NCBI GenBank assembly: GCA_001800675.1
Contig: MGVW01000022.1
Span: 5,130-44,699, forward strand
Direction: 5' to 3'
From: Euryarchaeota archaeon RBG_13_57_23
GTDB taxonomy: Archaea > Thermoplasmatota > Thermoplasmata > UBA10834
DNA: 39,570 nt
The position numbers were made by a program, and so were the translations under genes. The notes below the pieces were generated by a model, which ran no database searches, was not told the origin of the DNA, and saw only the letters and a list, made by a program, of their open reading frames with translations. Position 1 is the stretch's first letter. Each line of letters opens with the position of its first letter. Below, in pieces: positions 30,215 through 38,534 of this stretch.

Positions 30215-31155
30215 AGTGGAAGGAGGAGAGCCAGAGGAAGCAATATGGGCGCGCGCTCGTCGAGCTCGGCAAGGAGAGGAGCGACATAGTGGTGCTCGAC
30301 GCGGATCTGTCGAGCTCCACAAGGACCGCGGACTTCGCCGCCGCCTTCCCGGAGCGGTTCTTCAACTGCGGGATAGCAGAGCAGAACATGATGGACACGG
30401 CTGCGGGGCTCGCAGCGTCTGGAAAGACGGTCTTCGTGTCGACCTTCGCGGTCTTCGGGACCGGCCGATGCTACGACCAGATACGGCAATCAATTGCATA
30501 TCCGAATCTCAATGTCAAGATAGTCGTCTCCCACGCCGGAATAACTGTCGGCGGGGATGGCGCCTCTCACCAGATAGTGGAAGACATCGCGCTGATGCGC
30601 GTGCTGCCAAACATGACGGTGATAGTTCCCGCGGATGCGGTCGAGACCTACAAGGTGGTGAAGCAAATCGCCAAGATGAAGGGCCCGGTCTATGTCAGGA
30701 TCGGAAGGTCCGACGTCCCGACCATATCGGACCAGGCTTCTGAGTTCGAGCTGGCAAAGGCGCCTGTCGTCAGAGATGGAAAGGACGTGACGCTCATCGG
30801 GTGTGGCATCATGGTGTCGAAGTGCCTCGAGGCCGCTGATGAGTTGACCAAGCACGGCATAGACGCGCGCGTAGTCAACCTGCATACGATCAAGCCGATT
30901 GATGAGAAGACGATTGTGAAGGCTGCTCGAGAGACCGGAGGGGTGGTCACGGCCGAGGAGCACTCTGTCATGATGGGTATGGGCAGCGCGGTTGCGATGG
31001 TGCTTGTCGAGAACTTCCACGTGCCGATGAAGCGGGTGGGCATTCCGGATGTGTTCGGAGAATCAGGCGCCTGCGACGAGCTCATGAGCAAGTATGGACT
31101 CACGGCCGATAACATCGTAGAGGCCGCGCACGATGTGCTGAAGAGGAAGAAATGA
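30211..31155 (+). CDS. tktB: transketolase, C-terminal half
   Basis: 314 residues: LDADLSSSTRT, NCGIAEQNMMDTAAGLA (the catalytic Glu that activates thiamine diphosphate), FAVFGTGRCYDQIRQS, HAGITVGGDGASHQ, then the C-terminal domain VTLIGCGIMV and EEHSVMMGMG. GTG start inside the end of the N-terminal half; the two chains form one active site. Confidence 0.95.
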   Translation: MKWKEESQRKQYGRALVELGKERSDIVVLDADLSSSTRTADFAAAFPERFFNCGIAEQNMMDTAAGLAASGKTVFVSTFAVFGTGRCYDQIRQSIAYPNLNVKIVVSHAGITVGGDGASHQIVEDIALMRVLPNMTVIVPADAVETYKVVKQIAKMKGPVYVRIGRSDVPTISDQASEFELAKAPVVRDGKDVTLIGCGIMVSKCLEAADELTKHGIDARVVNLHTIKPIDEKTIVKAARETGGVVTAEEHSVMMGMGSAVAMVLVENFHVPMKRVGIPDVFGESGACDELMSKYGLTADNIVEAAHDVLKRKK

Positions 31156-31164
31156 GGTGTGTCG

Positions 31165-31815
31165 ATGAAGATCTTCATAGATACGGCGAACCTTGAGCAG
31201 ATCAAGGAGATCAACAGCTGGGGAATCCTGGACGGCGTCACCACGAACCCGACGCTCGTCGCGAAAGAGGGCTGCGACTTCGAGCGCAGGATTGAGGACA
31301 TATGCAAGATCGTCGACGGGCCGATAAGCGCGGAGGCGGTCTCCATGGATTCCGAGGGCATGATTCGGGAGGCCAGGGAGCTCTCGAAGATGCACAAGAA
31401 CGTCGTGGTGAAGATACCGATGACGGCCGAGGGGCTGAAGGCCGTCAAAGTGCTCTCAGGCGAGGGCGTCAAGACCAACGTCACGCTCGTGTTCTCTCCG
31501 AATCAGGCGCTCCTCGCGGCAAAGGCTGGTGCAACATACGTCTCGCCCTTCGTCGGCCGGCTGGATGACATCAGCCATGACGGCATGGACATCGTCCGAG
31601 ACATCATCACGATCTTGAAGAACTACGGCTTCAAGACGCAGATCATCGTCGCCAGTATCAGACATCCGGTGCATGTGACAGAGGCCGCGCTTGCGGGGGC
31701 GCACGTAGCCACCGTTCCGTACGATGTGCTGAAGAAGATGCTGAGGCACAACTTGACGGACGAGGGGATCAAGAAGTTCTTGGCCGACTGGGAGAAGATT
31801 CCCAAGAGGAAATGA
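31165..31815 (+). CDS. tal: transaldolase, small (TalC/fructose-6-phosphate aldolase-like)
   Basis: 216 residues, the short transaldolase subfamily: KIFIDTANLEQIKEI, GVTTNPTLVAKEG, ISAEAVS, the Schiff-base Lys in NVVVKIPMT, TNVTLVFSPNQALLAAKAGA, VSPFVGRLDD and IIVASIRHP. It closes the non-oxidative pentose pathway with transketolase just upstream (9 bp gap). ATG 31165 is preceded by GAGGTGTG. Confidence 0.94.
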   Translation: MKIFIDTANLEQIKEINSWGILDGVTTNPTLVAKEGCDFERRIEDICKIVDGPISAEAVSMDSEGMIREARELSKMHKNVVVKIPMTAEGLKAVKVLSGEGVKTNVTLVFSPNQALLAAKAGATYVSPFVGRLDDISHDGMDIVRDIITILKNYGFKTQIIVASIRHPVHVTEAALAGAHVATVPYDVLKKMLRHNLTDEGIKKFLADWEKIPKRK

Positions 31816-31819
31816 TCGG

Positions 31820-32332
31820 TCAGTTGATGTAGTTCGACGTGCTCGACTTGTCAAAGCCCTTGACCAGTTCTAACTGGTAGTCCTCGGAAGGCTGCCATCC
31901 ATAGTATGGGTACACTAGTTTGGGGACGAACCTGGAGAGGTCCGCCGCCAGCTGCGTGACTGGGTGGTCCTTCCCGAATGTCATCGTGCTTATCTCGTAG
32001 GCCTTCTGTCGGGTTGCTGCCTCGTCGATGATCCCGAGCGTGTGCAAGTACTCGTGCAGCAGGATGTGGAATACGTACGGCTTGTAGAGTGCTGGATCCG
32101 TCTCTTTCACGCGTTTCAGCGGGAGACTGTTCATGACGATTATGTTCGTAGCGATTGGATAGAACGCTCCCACGAAACCCTGAGGTCCTCCTCCAAGGTT
32201 CGCCAATCCCAGCATCAGGCCAGCTCTCTCTTTGCCTGTGCTCTTGCGAACTGCAACCTTCACAAGTTCGAATATGTCTGGCAAGTCCTTGGCGGACTGC
32301 AATCTCGAGTCGAATCCTGACTCGCTGTTCAT
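31820..32332 (-). CDS. HEXXH metalloprotease-like protein
   Basis: 170 residues. HILLHEYLHTLGIIDEAATRQ holds an HEXXH zinc motif followed at seven residues by Glu, the pattern of small gluzincin-like domains. No signal peptide or membrane helix, so cytoplasmic. Earlier blocks (GPQGFVGAFYPIATNIIVMN) place a strand before the active helix, as in metzincin/gluzincin folds. Substrate unknown. ATG 32332 lies 25-30 bp after a minus-strand TATA tgataaatc (32355-32363), so nearly leaderless; the longer frame to 32380 includes the promoter. Confidence 0.78.
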   Translation of the reverse strand: MNSESGFDSRLQSAKDLPDIFELVKVAVRKSTGKERAGLMLGLANLGGGPQGFVGAFYPIATNIIVMNSLPLKRVKETDPALYKPYVFHILLHEYLHTLGIIDEAATRQKAYEISTMTFGKDHPVTQLAADLSRFVPKLVYPYYGWQPSEDYQLELVKGFDKSSTSNYIN

Positions 32333-32444
32333 GGTATCCAATAGGATCGAGGGGCGATTTATCATAATCGCCAGACACATGGAAGCCTAAAGATGTCGTT
32401 CCTTTCAGCAATCCTGAAATAACTGCGAACCCTCTCACGCGTTC

Positions 32445-33602
32445 GTGCATACGGATGCAGTGGTTGTAGGCGGGGGTCCGGCTGGGTCCACAGCTGCTCG
32501 CGTGCTGGCAAGAGAGCATCGAGTAACCATAGTCGAAGAACACGCTTCTCCCGGGGTACCCCTCCAGTGTGCTGGTTTGGTCACTCAACGGGGAGTCCCG
32601 ATGTTCGCGCGAGCAAGTGTCCTCGGCGAGGTGAAAGGCCTCAGGATACACTCCCCTCTTGGATTCACCTTGGAGCTGGAGGCCCGTTCCTCGCGCGCGT
32701 ACGTCATAGATAGGCCCATGTTCGACAGAATCATGTTCCACAAGGCCGTCGATTCCGGGGCGATTCCTCAACTGGGGACGTCCGTGCGTGGTATCTCTCA
32801 GTCCTCGGGGGCGGTGCGAGTCCAAGTCAGATCAGGAGGCTCCCTGAGATCATTATCGTGCTCGTGTGTCATAGGTGCGGACGGTTACAAGTCGGTGTGC
32901 AGGAAGGAGGCTAAGCTTCCGCCCCCGAAGCATATGTTGACTGGTATCCAGGCGGACCTGAAAGGTGCGAATATCGAAAAGGAATTCGTTGAGGTCTATC
33001 TCGGTCACGCTGTCGCCCCCGGATTCTTCGCTTGGGTGATCCCCGCAGGTGACGTGGCCCGGGTCGGCCTTTGCACTTGGGATGCAAACGACCTGCCAGC
33101 TAGCTACCTCAGAAAATTCCTGGCCCGTCCGGAGTTCAAGGGCGCGAGGAACGTCTCAACTACGTCTGGCAGGATTCCCATAGGTCCCGGCCGCTCGGCT
33201 GTCGGGGGCAGGATCATGCTTGTCGGGGATGCGGCGTGCCACGCCAAACCGCTCTCCGGAGGCGGGGTCTATACCGGAGTTCGCGGTGCGGAGCTGTGCG
33301 CTGAGGTAGCGGATGTGTTTCTCGAAACACACTCGAAATCAGCGCTACTCGAGTACGACAGGTTATGGAAGGATGAGTTCGGGAAGGAGTTGTCAAGAGC
33401 ATTCAGGATTCGGAGGATATTCCTCAATCTGACTGACAAGAAGATCGACAAAGCGCTCAGGATATTTGCAGAGCCCGACGTGCGGAAGTTGCTGGAGCAA
33501 CATGGAGACATCGACTATCCCGCATCACTTGCCTCTTCGGTACTTCGCTTGGCTCCTAAACTCGCTCAGTTTTCCCCGCAGATAATAGAATCGCTTCTCT
33601 AG
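32445..33602 (+). CDS. geranylgeranyl reductase-family flavoprotein
   Basis: 385 residues. FAD-binding opening VVVGGGPAGSTAARVLA (7-23), CAGLVTQRG in the place of the conserved substrate-side Cys, VIGADGYKSVCRK mid-protein, and the second FAD block LVGDAACHAKPLSGGGVYTG. Archaeal members saturate the geranylgeranyl chains of ether lipids, which fits with the idsA operon. GTG start with a TATA-like tgaaataac ~25 bp upstream, so leaderless. Its last 78 bp overlap the convergent surface-protein gene. Confidence 0.92.
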   Translation: MHTDAVVVGGGPAGSTAARVLAREHRVTIVEEHASPGVPLQCAGLVTQRGVPMFARASVLGEVKGLRIHSPLGFTLELEARSSRAYVIDRPMFDRIMFHKAVDSGAIPQLGTSVRGISQSSGAVRVQVRSGGSLRSLSCSCVIGADGYKSVCRKEAKLPPPKHMLTGIQADLKGANIEKEFVEVYLGHAVAPGFFAWVIPAGDVARVGLCTWDANDLPASYLRKFLARPEFKGARNVSTTSGRIPIGPGRSAVGGRIMLVGDAACHAKPLSGGGVYTGVRGAELCAEVADVFLETHSKSALLEYDRLWKDEFGKELSRAFRIRRIFLNLTDKKIDKALRIFAEPDVRKLLEQHGDIDYPASLASSVLRLAPKLAQFSPQIIESLL

Positions 33603-34361
33603 CATGGGGTGCTTTCCAGGATTGTCCAGGACGTAGTAGTAGAGTCCCATGAAGCTGAAACTTCCGGCGGCTGCGATGATCACTGCCAGTGGCCAGCGGG
33701 GTATTGGCACTTTGATGCCGAAGGATGTGTCTGGAAGCAGGCCGTCGACGCCGAGGCTCCTCATGTAGGTCGTGTTTACGATGGCATCACCAGACTCCCA
33801 TGATACCATCGTGTTCCACTGTTCATCCGTGAACGATCCCCGGGACTTGAGGACAACGACCGAGGAGTTGCCTTCGAAATTGAAGCTCAGGTTGAATCTG
33901 ACGAAGTAGGTGGCCTGAGAGAAATACGATCCGTGAGGTGTCTTCTCCGAGACCCAGAACGGAAAGTCGGCCCATTCAGAGAATGTGTCATTGAGGTCGT
34001 CGGGCTCATCCGGTGGTATTCTGTCGAACAAGACTGTCCTCTCTGTCGATATCCCTGCTATGAGAGGAGGATTGGGGAAATCTTCTGTTATGTACTCATC
34101 GCGGTCCTGGGTCGCATACCGGTAAACCCCGATTGTCAAGCTGATGTTCACCATGTCCTGCGTGAGATTCGAGTACGGGTTCGTCAATGTGACATTTATT
34201 CGAACGTTGTCTGGAGGCACGATCGTCGAGGTGGTGGCAAAGTCCAACATTCTGTTGGCGTAATGAGGGCTTCCGGGATCAGGCACATCGACGGATGCGG
34301 CGCTCGTCGAGAGGAGCGTGACGCCACATATGAAAGCGACGGTAGCCAGCCAGGCCTTCAT
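33525..34361 (-). CDS. N-glycosylated-type surface protein, single C-terminal anchor
   Basis: 278 residues, family not recognised. Signal peptide (hydrophobic 5-22, STSAA), an exterior beta-rich domain with seven N-x-S/T sequons (for example INVTLTN, VNISLT), a membrane helix near 224-245 and a basic cytoplasmic tail (KRFYYLRGKLSEFRSQAKYRRGK). The layout repeats that of the 11746-12996 protein. ATG 34361 is close to a minus-strand TATA gtgatatag (34386-34394). Its 3' end overlaps the geranylgeranyl reductase gene by 78 bp on the opposite strand; the tail is real-looking, so the overlap is accepted. Confidence 0.8.
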   Translation of the reverse strand: MKAWLATVAFICGVTLLSTSAASVDVPDPGSPHYANRMLDFATTSTIVPPDNVRINVTLTNPYSNLTQDMVNISLTIGVYRYATQDRDEYITEDFPNPPLIAGISTERTVLFDRIPPDEPDDLNDTFSEWADFPFWVSEKTPHGSYFSQATYFVRFNLSFNFEGNSSVVVLKSRGSFTDEQWNTMVSWESGDAIVNTTYMRSLGVDGLLPDTSFGIKVPIPRWPLAVIIAAAGSFSFMGLYYYVLDNPGKHPMLEKRFYYLRGKLSEFRSQAKYRRGK

Positions 34362-34459
34362 CTGGTCGGAGAAGCAACAGAGCGACTATATCACTTTCGG
34401 TCTCTGACTTCGACTCCGCCCGGAGAACTGTTAATACCGGCCAGTGCATTGAGAAGGAC

Positions 34460-35488
34460 GTGCTTGGAGTCAAGGTGCGACGGAAGAGCGCAGAGGCCCT
34501 CAGAAAGACCATCGCACGAGCGGGTATGCTTGACAAGTCACACATGATCGTCGACGATGATGATGAGGTTGTGATTCCTGTTCTGTCGATGCCGCCTGCC
34601 GACCTATTGAGGGATCATTTCGCAATGGCTGTTGAACGTGACTTCCCCACGAGGGAGGCCATGAGAGATCCAATCGACGACATCAGAGACCGTGCCGCGA
34701 TTCCCGAGGATTTGAAGCATCTCCTCCCCGACAAGTGGGAGATGTTCGGGGATGTTGCCATTATCAAACTGGATCCGAGACTGGACGGATACGAACGTGA
34801 GATCGCCGAAGCGTATGCGTCAGTGCTCGGTCTCAAGGCCGTCCTCAAGGACCTGCTCGGCATCTCGGGTCAGTTCAGGACCCCCACGACGAAAGTGCTC
34901 GTTGGCACTGATACGGTGGCGACTCACATTGAGAATGGCGTGAAGTACAGGTTCGATGCTGAGAATATAATGTTCTCATCGGGTAACGTGGAAGAACGAA
35001 TTCGAATGGCGGGCGTGAAATGCGATGGAGAATTCATCGTGGATATGTTCGCTGGCATAGGCTACTTCTCGTTGCCTCTGGCTGTGTACCAGAAGCCTAG
35101 CAAGATTGTTGCGTGCGAGATCAACCCGGTCGCCCACAGGTATCTCGTGGAGAACGTGAGGTTGAATCATGTGGAGAAGCTGATTGAGCCGATTCTCGGG
35201 GACAACAGAGATCTCGCGGGGAAGAACCTGGCCGATCGCGTGATCATGGGGTACGTCAAGACGACCCATGAGTTCCTGCCAGTTGCCATGCGTCTGCTCA
35301 AGGATGGGGGAATTGTCCACTACCACGAGACGTGCCCCAATGAGCTGCTACCGCTTCGCCCGATTCAGAGGATAGTCGATCACCTTCACGGAGGGAGAGC
35401 GGAGATACTGCGATTCAAAGTGGTGAAGTCCTATGCTCCAGGGGTTTCACACGTGGTCATTGACGCTCGGATTTTCAAGCCCTCTTGA
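34460..35488 (+). CDS. taw2: Taw2-like tRNA-Phe wybutosine-pathway transferase
   Basis: 342 residues. Rossmann SAM-binding DMFAGIGYFSLP at 195-206, CEINPVAHRYLVENVRLNHV, GDNRDL and ADRVIMGYVKTTHEFLP; the last block follows the Taw2/TYW2 form rather than the NLP motif of the related Trm5 methyltransferases. Taw2 moves the aminocarboxypropyl group of SAM to imidazo-guanosine 37 of tRNA-Phe. The N-terminal part has the Trm5-like D1 outline. Start GTG 34460, ~25 bp after ctgttaata. The 3' end overlaps the next leftward gene by 14 bp. Confidence 0.85.
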   Translation: MLGVKVRRKSAEALRKTIARAGMLDKSHMIVDDDDEVVIPVLSMPPADLLRDHFAMAVERDFPTREAMRDPIDDIRDRAAIPEDLKHLLPDKWEMFGDVAIIKLDPRLDGYEREIAEAYASVLGLKAVLKDLLGISGQFRTPTTKVLVGTDTVATHIENGVKYRFDAENIMFSSGNVEERIRMAGVKCDGEFIVDMFAGIGYFSLPLAVYQKPSKIVACEINPVAHRYLVENVRLNHVEKLIEPILGDNRDLAGKNLADRVIMGYVKTTHEFLPVAMRLLKDGGIVHYHETCPNELLPLRPIQRIVDHLHGGRAEILRFKVVKSYAPGVSHVVIDARIFKPS

Positions 35489-37031
35489 CCTCATCGGTGC
35501 ACCCGGCCTGTCTCAGGAACTCCACGAACGCATCATGGTGTTGTTCAGTCCCCTGGCTCTCCAAAAGCCTCTGGGCATACTGTTTCAGGTGCTCCCCGTA
35601 CTGCCTCTCCTCATCGGTGTACTTCCACGATTTGGTGGTCACGCCAAGCGCAAGGTAGAACGCGTGGGCCATCGAACGAATCCGGTGGTCGGGTGATTTA
35701 TCACCGTCTATGACCGCAATCGCTCCAGTGGAGCCCTTCGTCTTGTACGACCTAGCTACGCTTTCGGCGAACGATCCATGCTGTGACAGGCCGGAGTAAG
35801 TCGGAATCCTGGAGGAGATGGCGTCGTGCTCCTCCTCCTTGAGGGCACTTCTGATGGCCTTCAGCGGCGATTTCTCGGTCTCAGGTCTTTCGAAGTACTT
35901 GTTCGCCAGCTTCTCTGAGACCACCGCTCTGAGCGAGTCATGACCGTGCTCCTTCCAGAATGTGGTCAGCAGCTTGTTCGCCGAATCAGATTGCTCCATC
36001 ACGACTGGATGTTTCACGTTCGCCAAGATCCCCTTGAGCGCCTTCATGTCTGTTTCGTCGGATGCGAGGTCGCTCACAAATGAATCGACGTCCTTGCCGT
36101 AACAAATCTCTCCGCGGACATACATCTTCTTGTCGAGTGTTTTGACCGATTCGAGCACATTCTGCATGTGCTTCTCGATGAGATCCTTGTTCCCGAGCTC
36201 GCCGTTCGCATACTTCTCCAAGAGTTCGCTGTCCACGGGACTGTCCAACAAGCCATTGCACGCCTTCTGCCCAGACTTGTCTCTCAGAGTCCTGACAACA
36301 TCGACGGTGAATTCGTCCAGTATCCGCGGAACGGCCATCCCCTGCGCCAGCTCGCCAAGGCTGTTCTTGATTTTCCCAGAGCATTGGTCACACAAGATGG
36401 TCTTCGCCTTCGCATTGACCCACTCGAATACCATGTGGTTCATGTTGGTCGGGGAGTGCGGACAGACGAACGAATCCCCTTCCCGTTTCGTGGCCCCGAC
36501 AGATTCTGAGGCCGTCTCGACATACTCTGTTGGAGGCTTTGGCGTTCGACCGGTGCAGATGAAATTGTCACCATATGAGTAGAAGTGCAATCCTTTCTTA
36601 TGGACGAGGTCGGCGACGCTCAGCACGCGCCATTTCGGAGAGTCGAAATTCTGCACGCCAATAAGCTTCTCTTTCGTGGTCTTTCCCCGGAGAGCGTACG
36701 CGACTGTTCCCGCAGGATAGGTCGCAGTCGCCAGGTACGGAGTCTTCTCCTCGTGCGCGAGCCCTATGGTGGCCGCGTACGCGCGCGCTAGCTTGTCGCC
36801 TCCGCGCGCTAACTTCGCCAACCTGACAGGGTCGTCCTTGAATCGTTGTATCTTCTCGATGCGCGCACGAGTTTTCTTGAACGGGCACGACCCGCAGTCT
36901 TCGGCGCAGTCGGGTAGGATGAGATCGGGGTCGTCCCTAAGCAGCTTCGCTTTCTCGCGGAGGTCCTTCTCCATGACCTTGGACGCTATCCTCGCCTTGA
37001 GTCTCAGCCGAGGGATCCCTTTCTTTCTCAT
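35475..37031 (-). CDS. large Cys-containing cytoplasmic protein, unknown
   Basis: 518 residues, family not recognised. The first 35 residues are very basic (RKKGIPRLRLKARIASKVM). CAEDCGSC at 42-49 gives a CxxxCxxC cluster, then a stretch YATATYPAGTVAYALRGKTT. A second Cys/His set, FVCPHSPTNMNHM...LCDQCSGK (~188-225), could bind zinc. The second half is helical and charged with no visible catalytic motif. No signal or membrane helix. TATA-like agctattac (37062-37070, minus). Presumably lineage-specific; an RNA-binding or iron-sulfur role is only a guess. Confidence 0.75.
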   Translation of the reverse strand: MRKKGIPRLRLKARIASKVMEKDLREKAKLLRDDPDLILPDCAEDCGSCPFKKTRARIEKIQRFKDDPVRLAKLARGGDKLARAYAATIGLAHEEKTPYLATATYPAGTVAYALRGKTTKEKLIGVQNFDSPKWRVLSVADLVHKKGLHFYSYGDNFICTGRTPKPPTEYVETASESVGATKREGDSFVCPHSPTNMNHMVFEWVNAKAKTILCDQCSGKIKNSLGELAQGMAVPRILDEFTVDVVRTLRDKSGQKACNGLLDSPVDSELLEKYANGELGNKDLIEKHMQNVLESVKTLDKKMYVRGEICYGKDVDSFVSDLASDETDMKALKGILANVKHPVVMEQSDSANKLLTTFWKEHGHDSLRAVVSEKLANKYFERPETEKSPLKAIRSALKEEEHDAISSRIPTYSGLSQHGSFAESVARSYKTKGSTGAIAVIDGDKSPDHRIRSMAHAFYLALGVTTKSWKYTDEERQYGEHLKQYAQRLLESQGTEQHHDAFVEFLRQAGCTDEVKRA

Positions 37032-37167
37032 GAGCGGCTCGGCATCGGATTATGACCGAGGGTAATAGCTTTTTTCGCGGTACCCCCACGGTCCTGCAGC
37101 AGCACGGCTGGAAAAGGATTATTAGTCTGGCTGTCCCATAAGGAAGGTGCGCGTTCGGAAGGGATAG

Positions 37168-37896
37168 ATGTCTAAGGAAGAGGACTCCGCCAGAGGCTAC
37201 ATCAAAGGTTTCCAAGAAGGCCTCCAGGAAGCTTGGGATGAGATCATCAAGCTCTCCACCAAGGGTTACACCCCCCGGGAGCTGCAGATCATGGCCAAGA
37301 CGAAGAAATCCATGGTCTTCCAGCGGGTCCAGCAGAAAGTTGACGAGATCGAACGTGCGCTCGGCAAGAGACTCACATCCCCGGAGGTCCCTATCACACA
37401 GCCGGTCGCGCAACCGGTACAGGCATTGCCTGGCTGGAGCTATGTGGTCAAGGAAGAACGGCCGGACAAGAGTTTCTCCCTTTTCACCAGCATTCTCTCT
37501 CAGGGGGGCAAAGGGCTCTGCATATCGCGAACTCACCCGGACGTGCTCAAGCAGAAGTACGGTTTCGATGCGGAATCGATCTGGTTGACGAAGACTGAGA
37601 CCGCCCAGCCATCCGCGGGACTGAAGTCAATTGAGTACGTTTCGCCAAACAACCTTGCCCGACTCGCGTCGTCCGTCAGGGACTTCCTCGCGAAGGGGCC
37701 GAACGGCGCGGTCATCATCGAGGGCCTTGAGTACCTCACAACTCAGAACGACTTCAGGAGCGTCCTCAAGTTCTTCCAGCTGATCAACGAGCAGGTCGTG
37801 CTCGACAAGGGATATCTGCTGGTACCTGTGGACGCCGCCACGATGGACCCGAAGGACTTCTCATTGATAGAGAGGGAGATGAGTCAGGTCCTCTAG
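37168..37896 (+). CDS. DUF835 protein with N-terminal helical domain
   Basis: 242 residues, soluble. The first ~70 residues are helical (GYIKGFQEGLQEAWDEIIKLS, then PRELQIMAKTKKSMVFQRVQQKVDEIERAL), with a possible helix-turn-helix. After a Pro/Gln linker comes a DUF835 domain: YVVKEERPDKSFSLF, GLCISRTHPDVLK, SIEYVSPNNLARL, GAVIIEGLEYLTTQNDF and LLVPVDAATMDPKDFSLIEREM. The EGLEYL-TQNDF block is the same as in the seven-helix protein. ATG 37168, TATA-like aggattatta ~40 bp ahead. Confidence 0.85.
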   Translation: MSKEEDSARGYIKGFQEGLQEAWDEIIKLSTKGYTPRELQIMAKTKKSMVFQRVQQKVDEIERALGKRLTSPEVPITQPVAQPVQALPGWSYVVKEERPDKSFSLFTSILSQGGKGLCISRTHPDVLKQKYGFDAESIWLTKTETAQPSAGLKSIEYVSPNNLARLASSVRDFLAKGPNGAVIIEGLEYLTTQNDFRSVLKFFQLINEQVVLDKGYLLVPVDAATMDPKDFSLIEREMSQVL

Positions 37897-37908
37897 AACT
37901 CAAAAGAC

Positions 37909-38223
37909 TTAGGCGGGCTTTATCTCATCCCTGATGTATTTCATATACATTTCAGAGAACATACCCTCTCCGGGGTCGAACTCATGGCAGGGGTATTCCT
38001 TGCAGTCCGAGCACATGGACACGCCATGTTTTTCTGCGCAGTTGAGCTGCGTGCACCACTTGAGCATACCTTCCGCGGCTCTCTTGTCGGCCTGATATCT
38101 GCAGCCTAAGCAGATCCCCTTCTTGTACGCCAGGCAGAACCCACAGTAGAACCCACAGGGCCCTAACAGGTTCGAGTCGATGGATTTCTTCGCTCCTTTC
38201 TTCGAATGCCCTCGCTTCTTCAC
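37909..38223 (-). CDS. DUF3795-type Cys-rich protein
   Basis: 104 residues with ten Cys in the DUF3795 order: GPCGFYCGFC, CLGC, WCTQLNC, MCSDCKEYPC. The pattern suggests several metal sites. Function unknown. The GTG at 38223 is chosen since a minus-strand TATA caaataaaag (38244-38253) puts the transcript start at ~38225, so the mRNA would be leaderless; the frame is open to 38286 with a Cys in the extra part. Confidence 0.8.
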   Translation of the reverse strand: MKKRGHSKKGAKKSIDSNLLGPCGFYCGFCLAYKKGICLGCRYQADKRAAEGMLKWCTQLNCAEKHGVSMCSDCKEYPCHEFDPGEGMFSEMYMKYIRDEIKPA

Positions 38224-38325
38224 GAGCGGGCACAATGGGTCGCTTTTATTTGAGTATTTTGACGGCGAGTAGAACGGCCTGGGCACCTACAACTGCTTTG
38301 AGCACCAGGTACGATGTGAGGAATG

Positions 38326-38400
38326 TGCTCCCGCCGGGATTCGAACCCGGGTATCCAGCTCGAAAGGCTGGAATGATTAACCGGACTACACTACGGGAGC
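38326..38400 (-). tRNA. tRNA-Glu (anticodon TTC)
   Basis: On the minus strand acceptor GCTCCCG pairs with CGGGAGC; anticodon stem CCAGC/GCTGG with loop CTTTCGA gives TTC; T arm CCCGG-GTTCGAAT-CCCGG form is intact. D-arm GTGTAGTCCGGTTAATCAT matches archaeal tRNA-Glu. CCA not encoded, no intron. Minus-strand TATA-like gaaatag (38422-38428). Confidence 0.95.
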
Positions 38401-38491
38401 GTCAGGCGCGATTGTATGGCTATTTCGCCTTATGAACTGTCCATATTTAATGGTTCTCGGCGACCTCTCCTTGCTTTCGGAGCGACCCAGC

Positions 38492-38532
38492 GAGTGCCAA
38501 AGCTTAATGATAAGAGTGCCAATTCGGCACTC
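38492..38532. promoter_or_regulatory. triple-site operator around the promoter of the ACT gene
   Basis: GAGTGCCAA occurs at 38492-38500 and again at 38514-38522, exactly 22 bp apart, and the second copy forms a perfect inverted repeat with GGCACTC (38526-38532). The TATA-like gcttaatgataa (38502-38513) lies between the direct repeats, and the ATG of the next gene follows at 38535. Confidence 0.7.
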
Positions 38533-38534
38533 GC

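Noticed and set aside
29516..30322. A 268-codon frame antisense to transketolase
   Set aside because: Shadow of a well-conserved gene; no domain and no ribosome site.
31851..32825. A long antisense frame across the HEXXH protein and geranylgeranyl reductase starts
   Set aside because: Runs over two promoters and two recognisable genes with low-complexity Arg/His content.
33933..34547. A 204-codon frame opposite the surface protein
   Set aside because: The opposite strand has a signal peptide, sequons and membrane helix; this one has none and overlaps the taw2 start.
35041..35300. Trm5 tRNA m1G37 methyltransferase
   Set aside because: The motif after the SAM site reads RVIMGYVKTTHEFLP, the Taw2 form, not the Asn-Leu-Pro form of Trm5.
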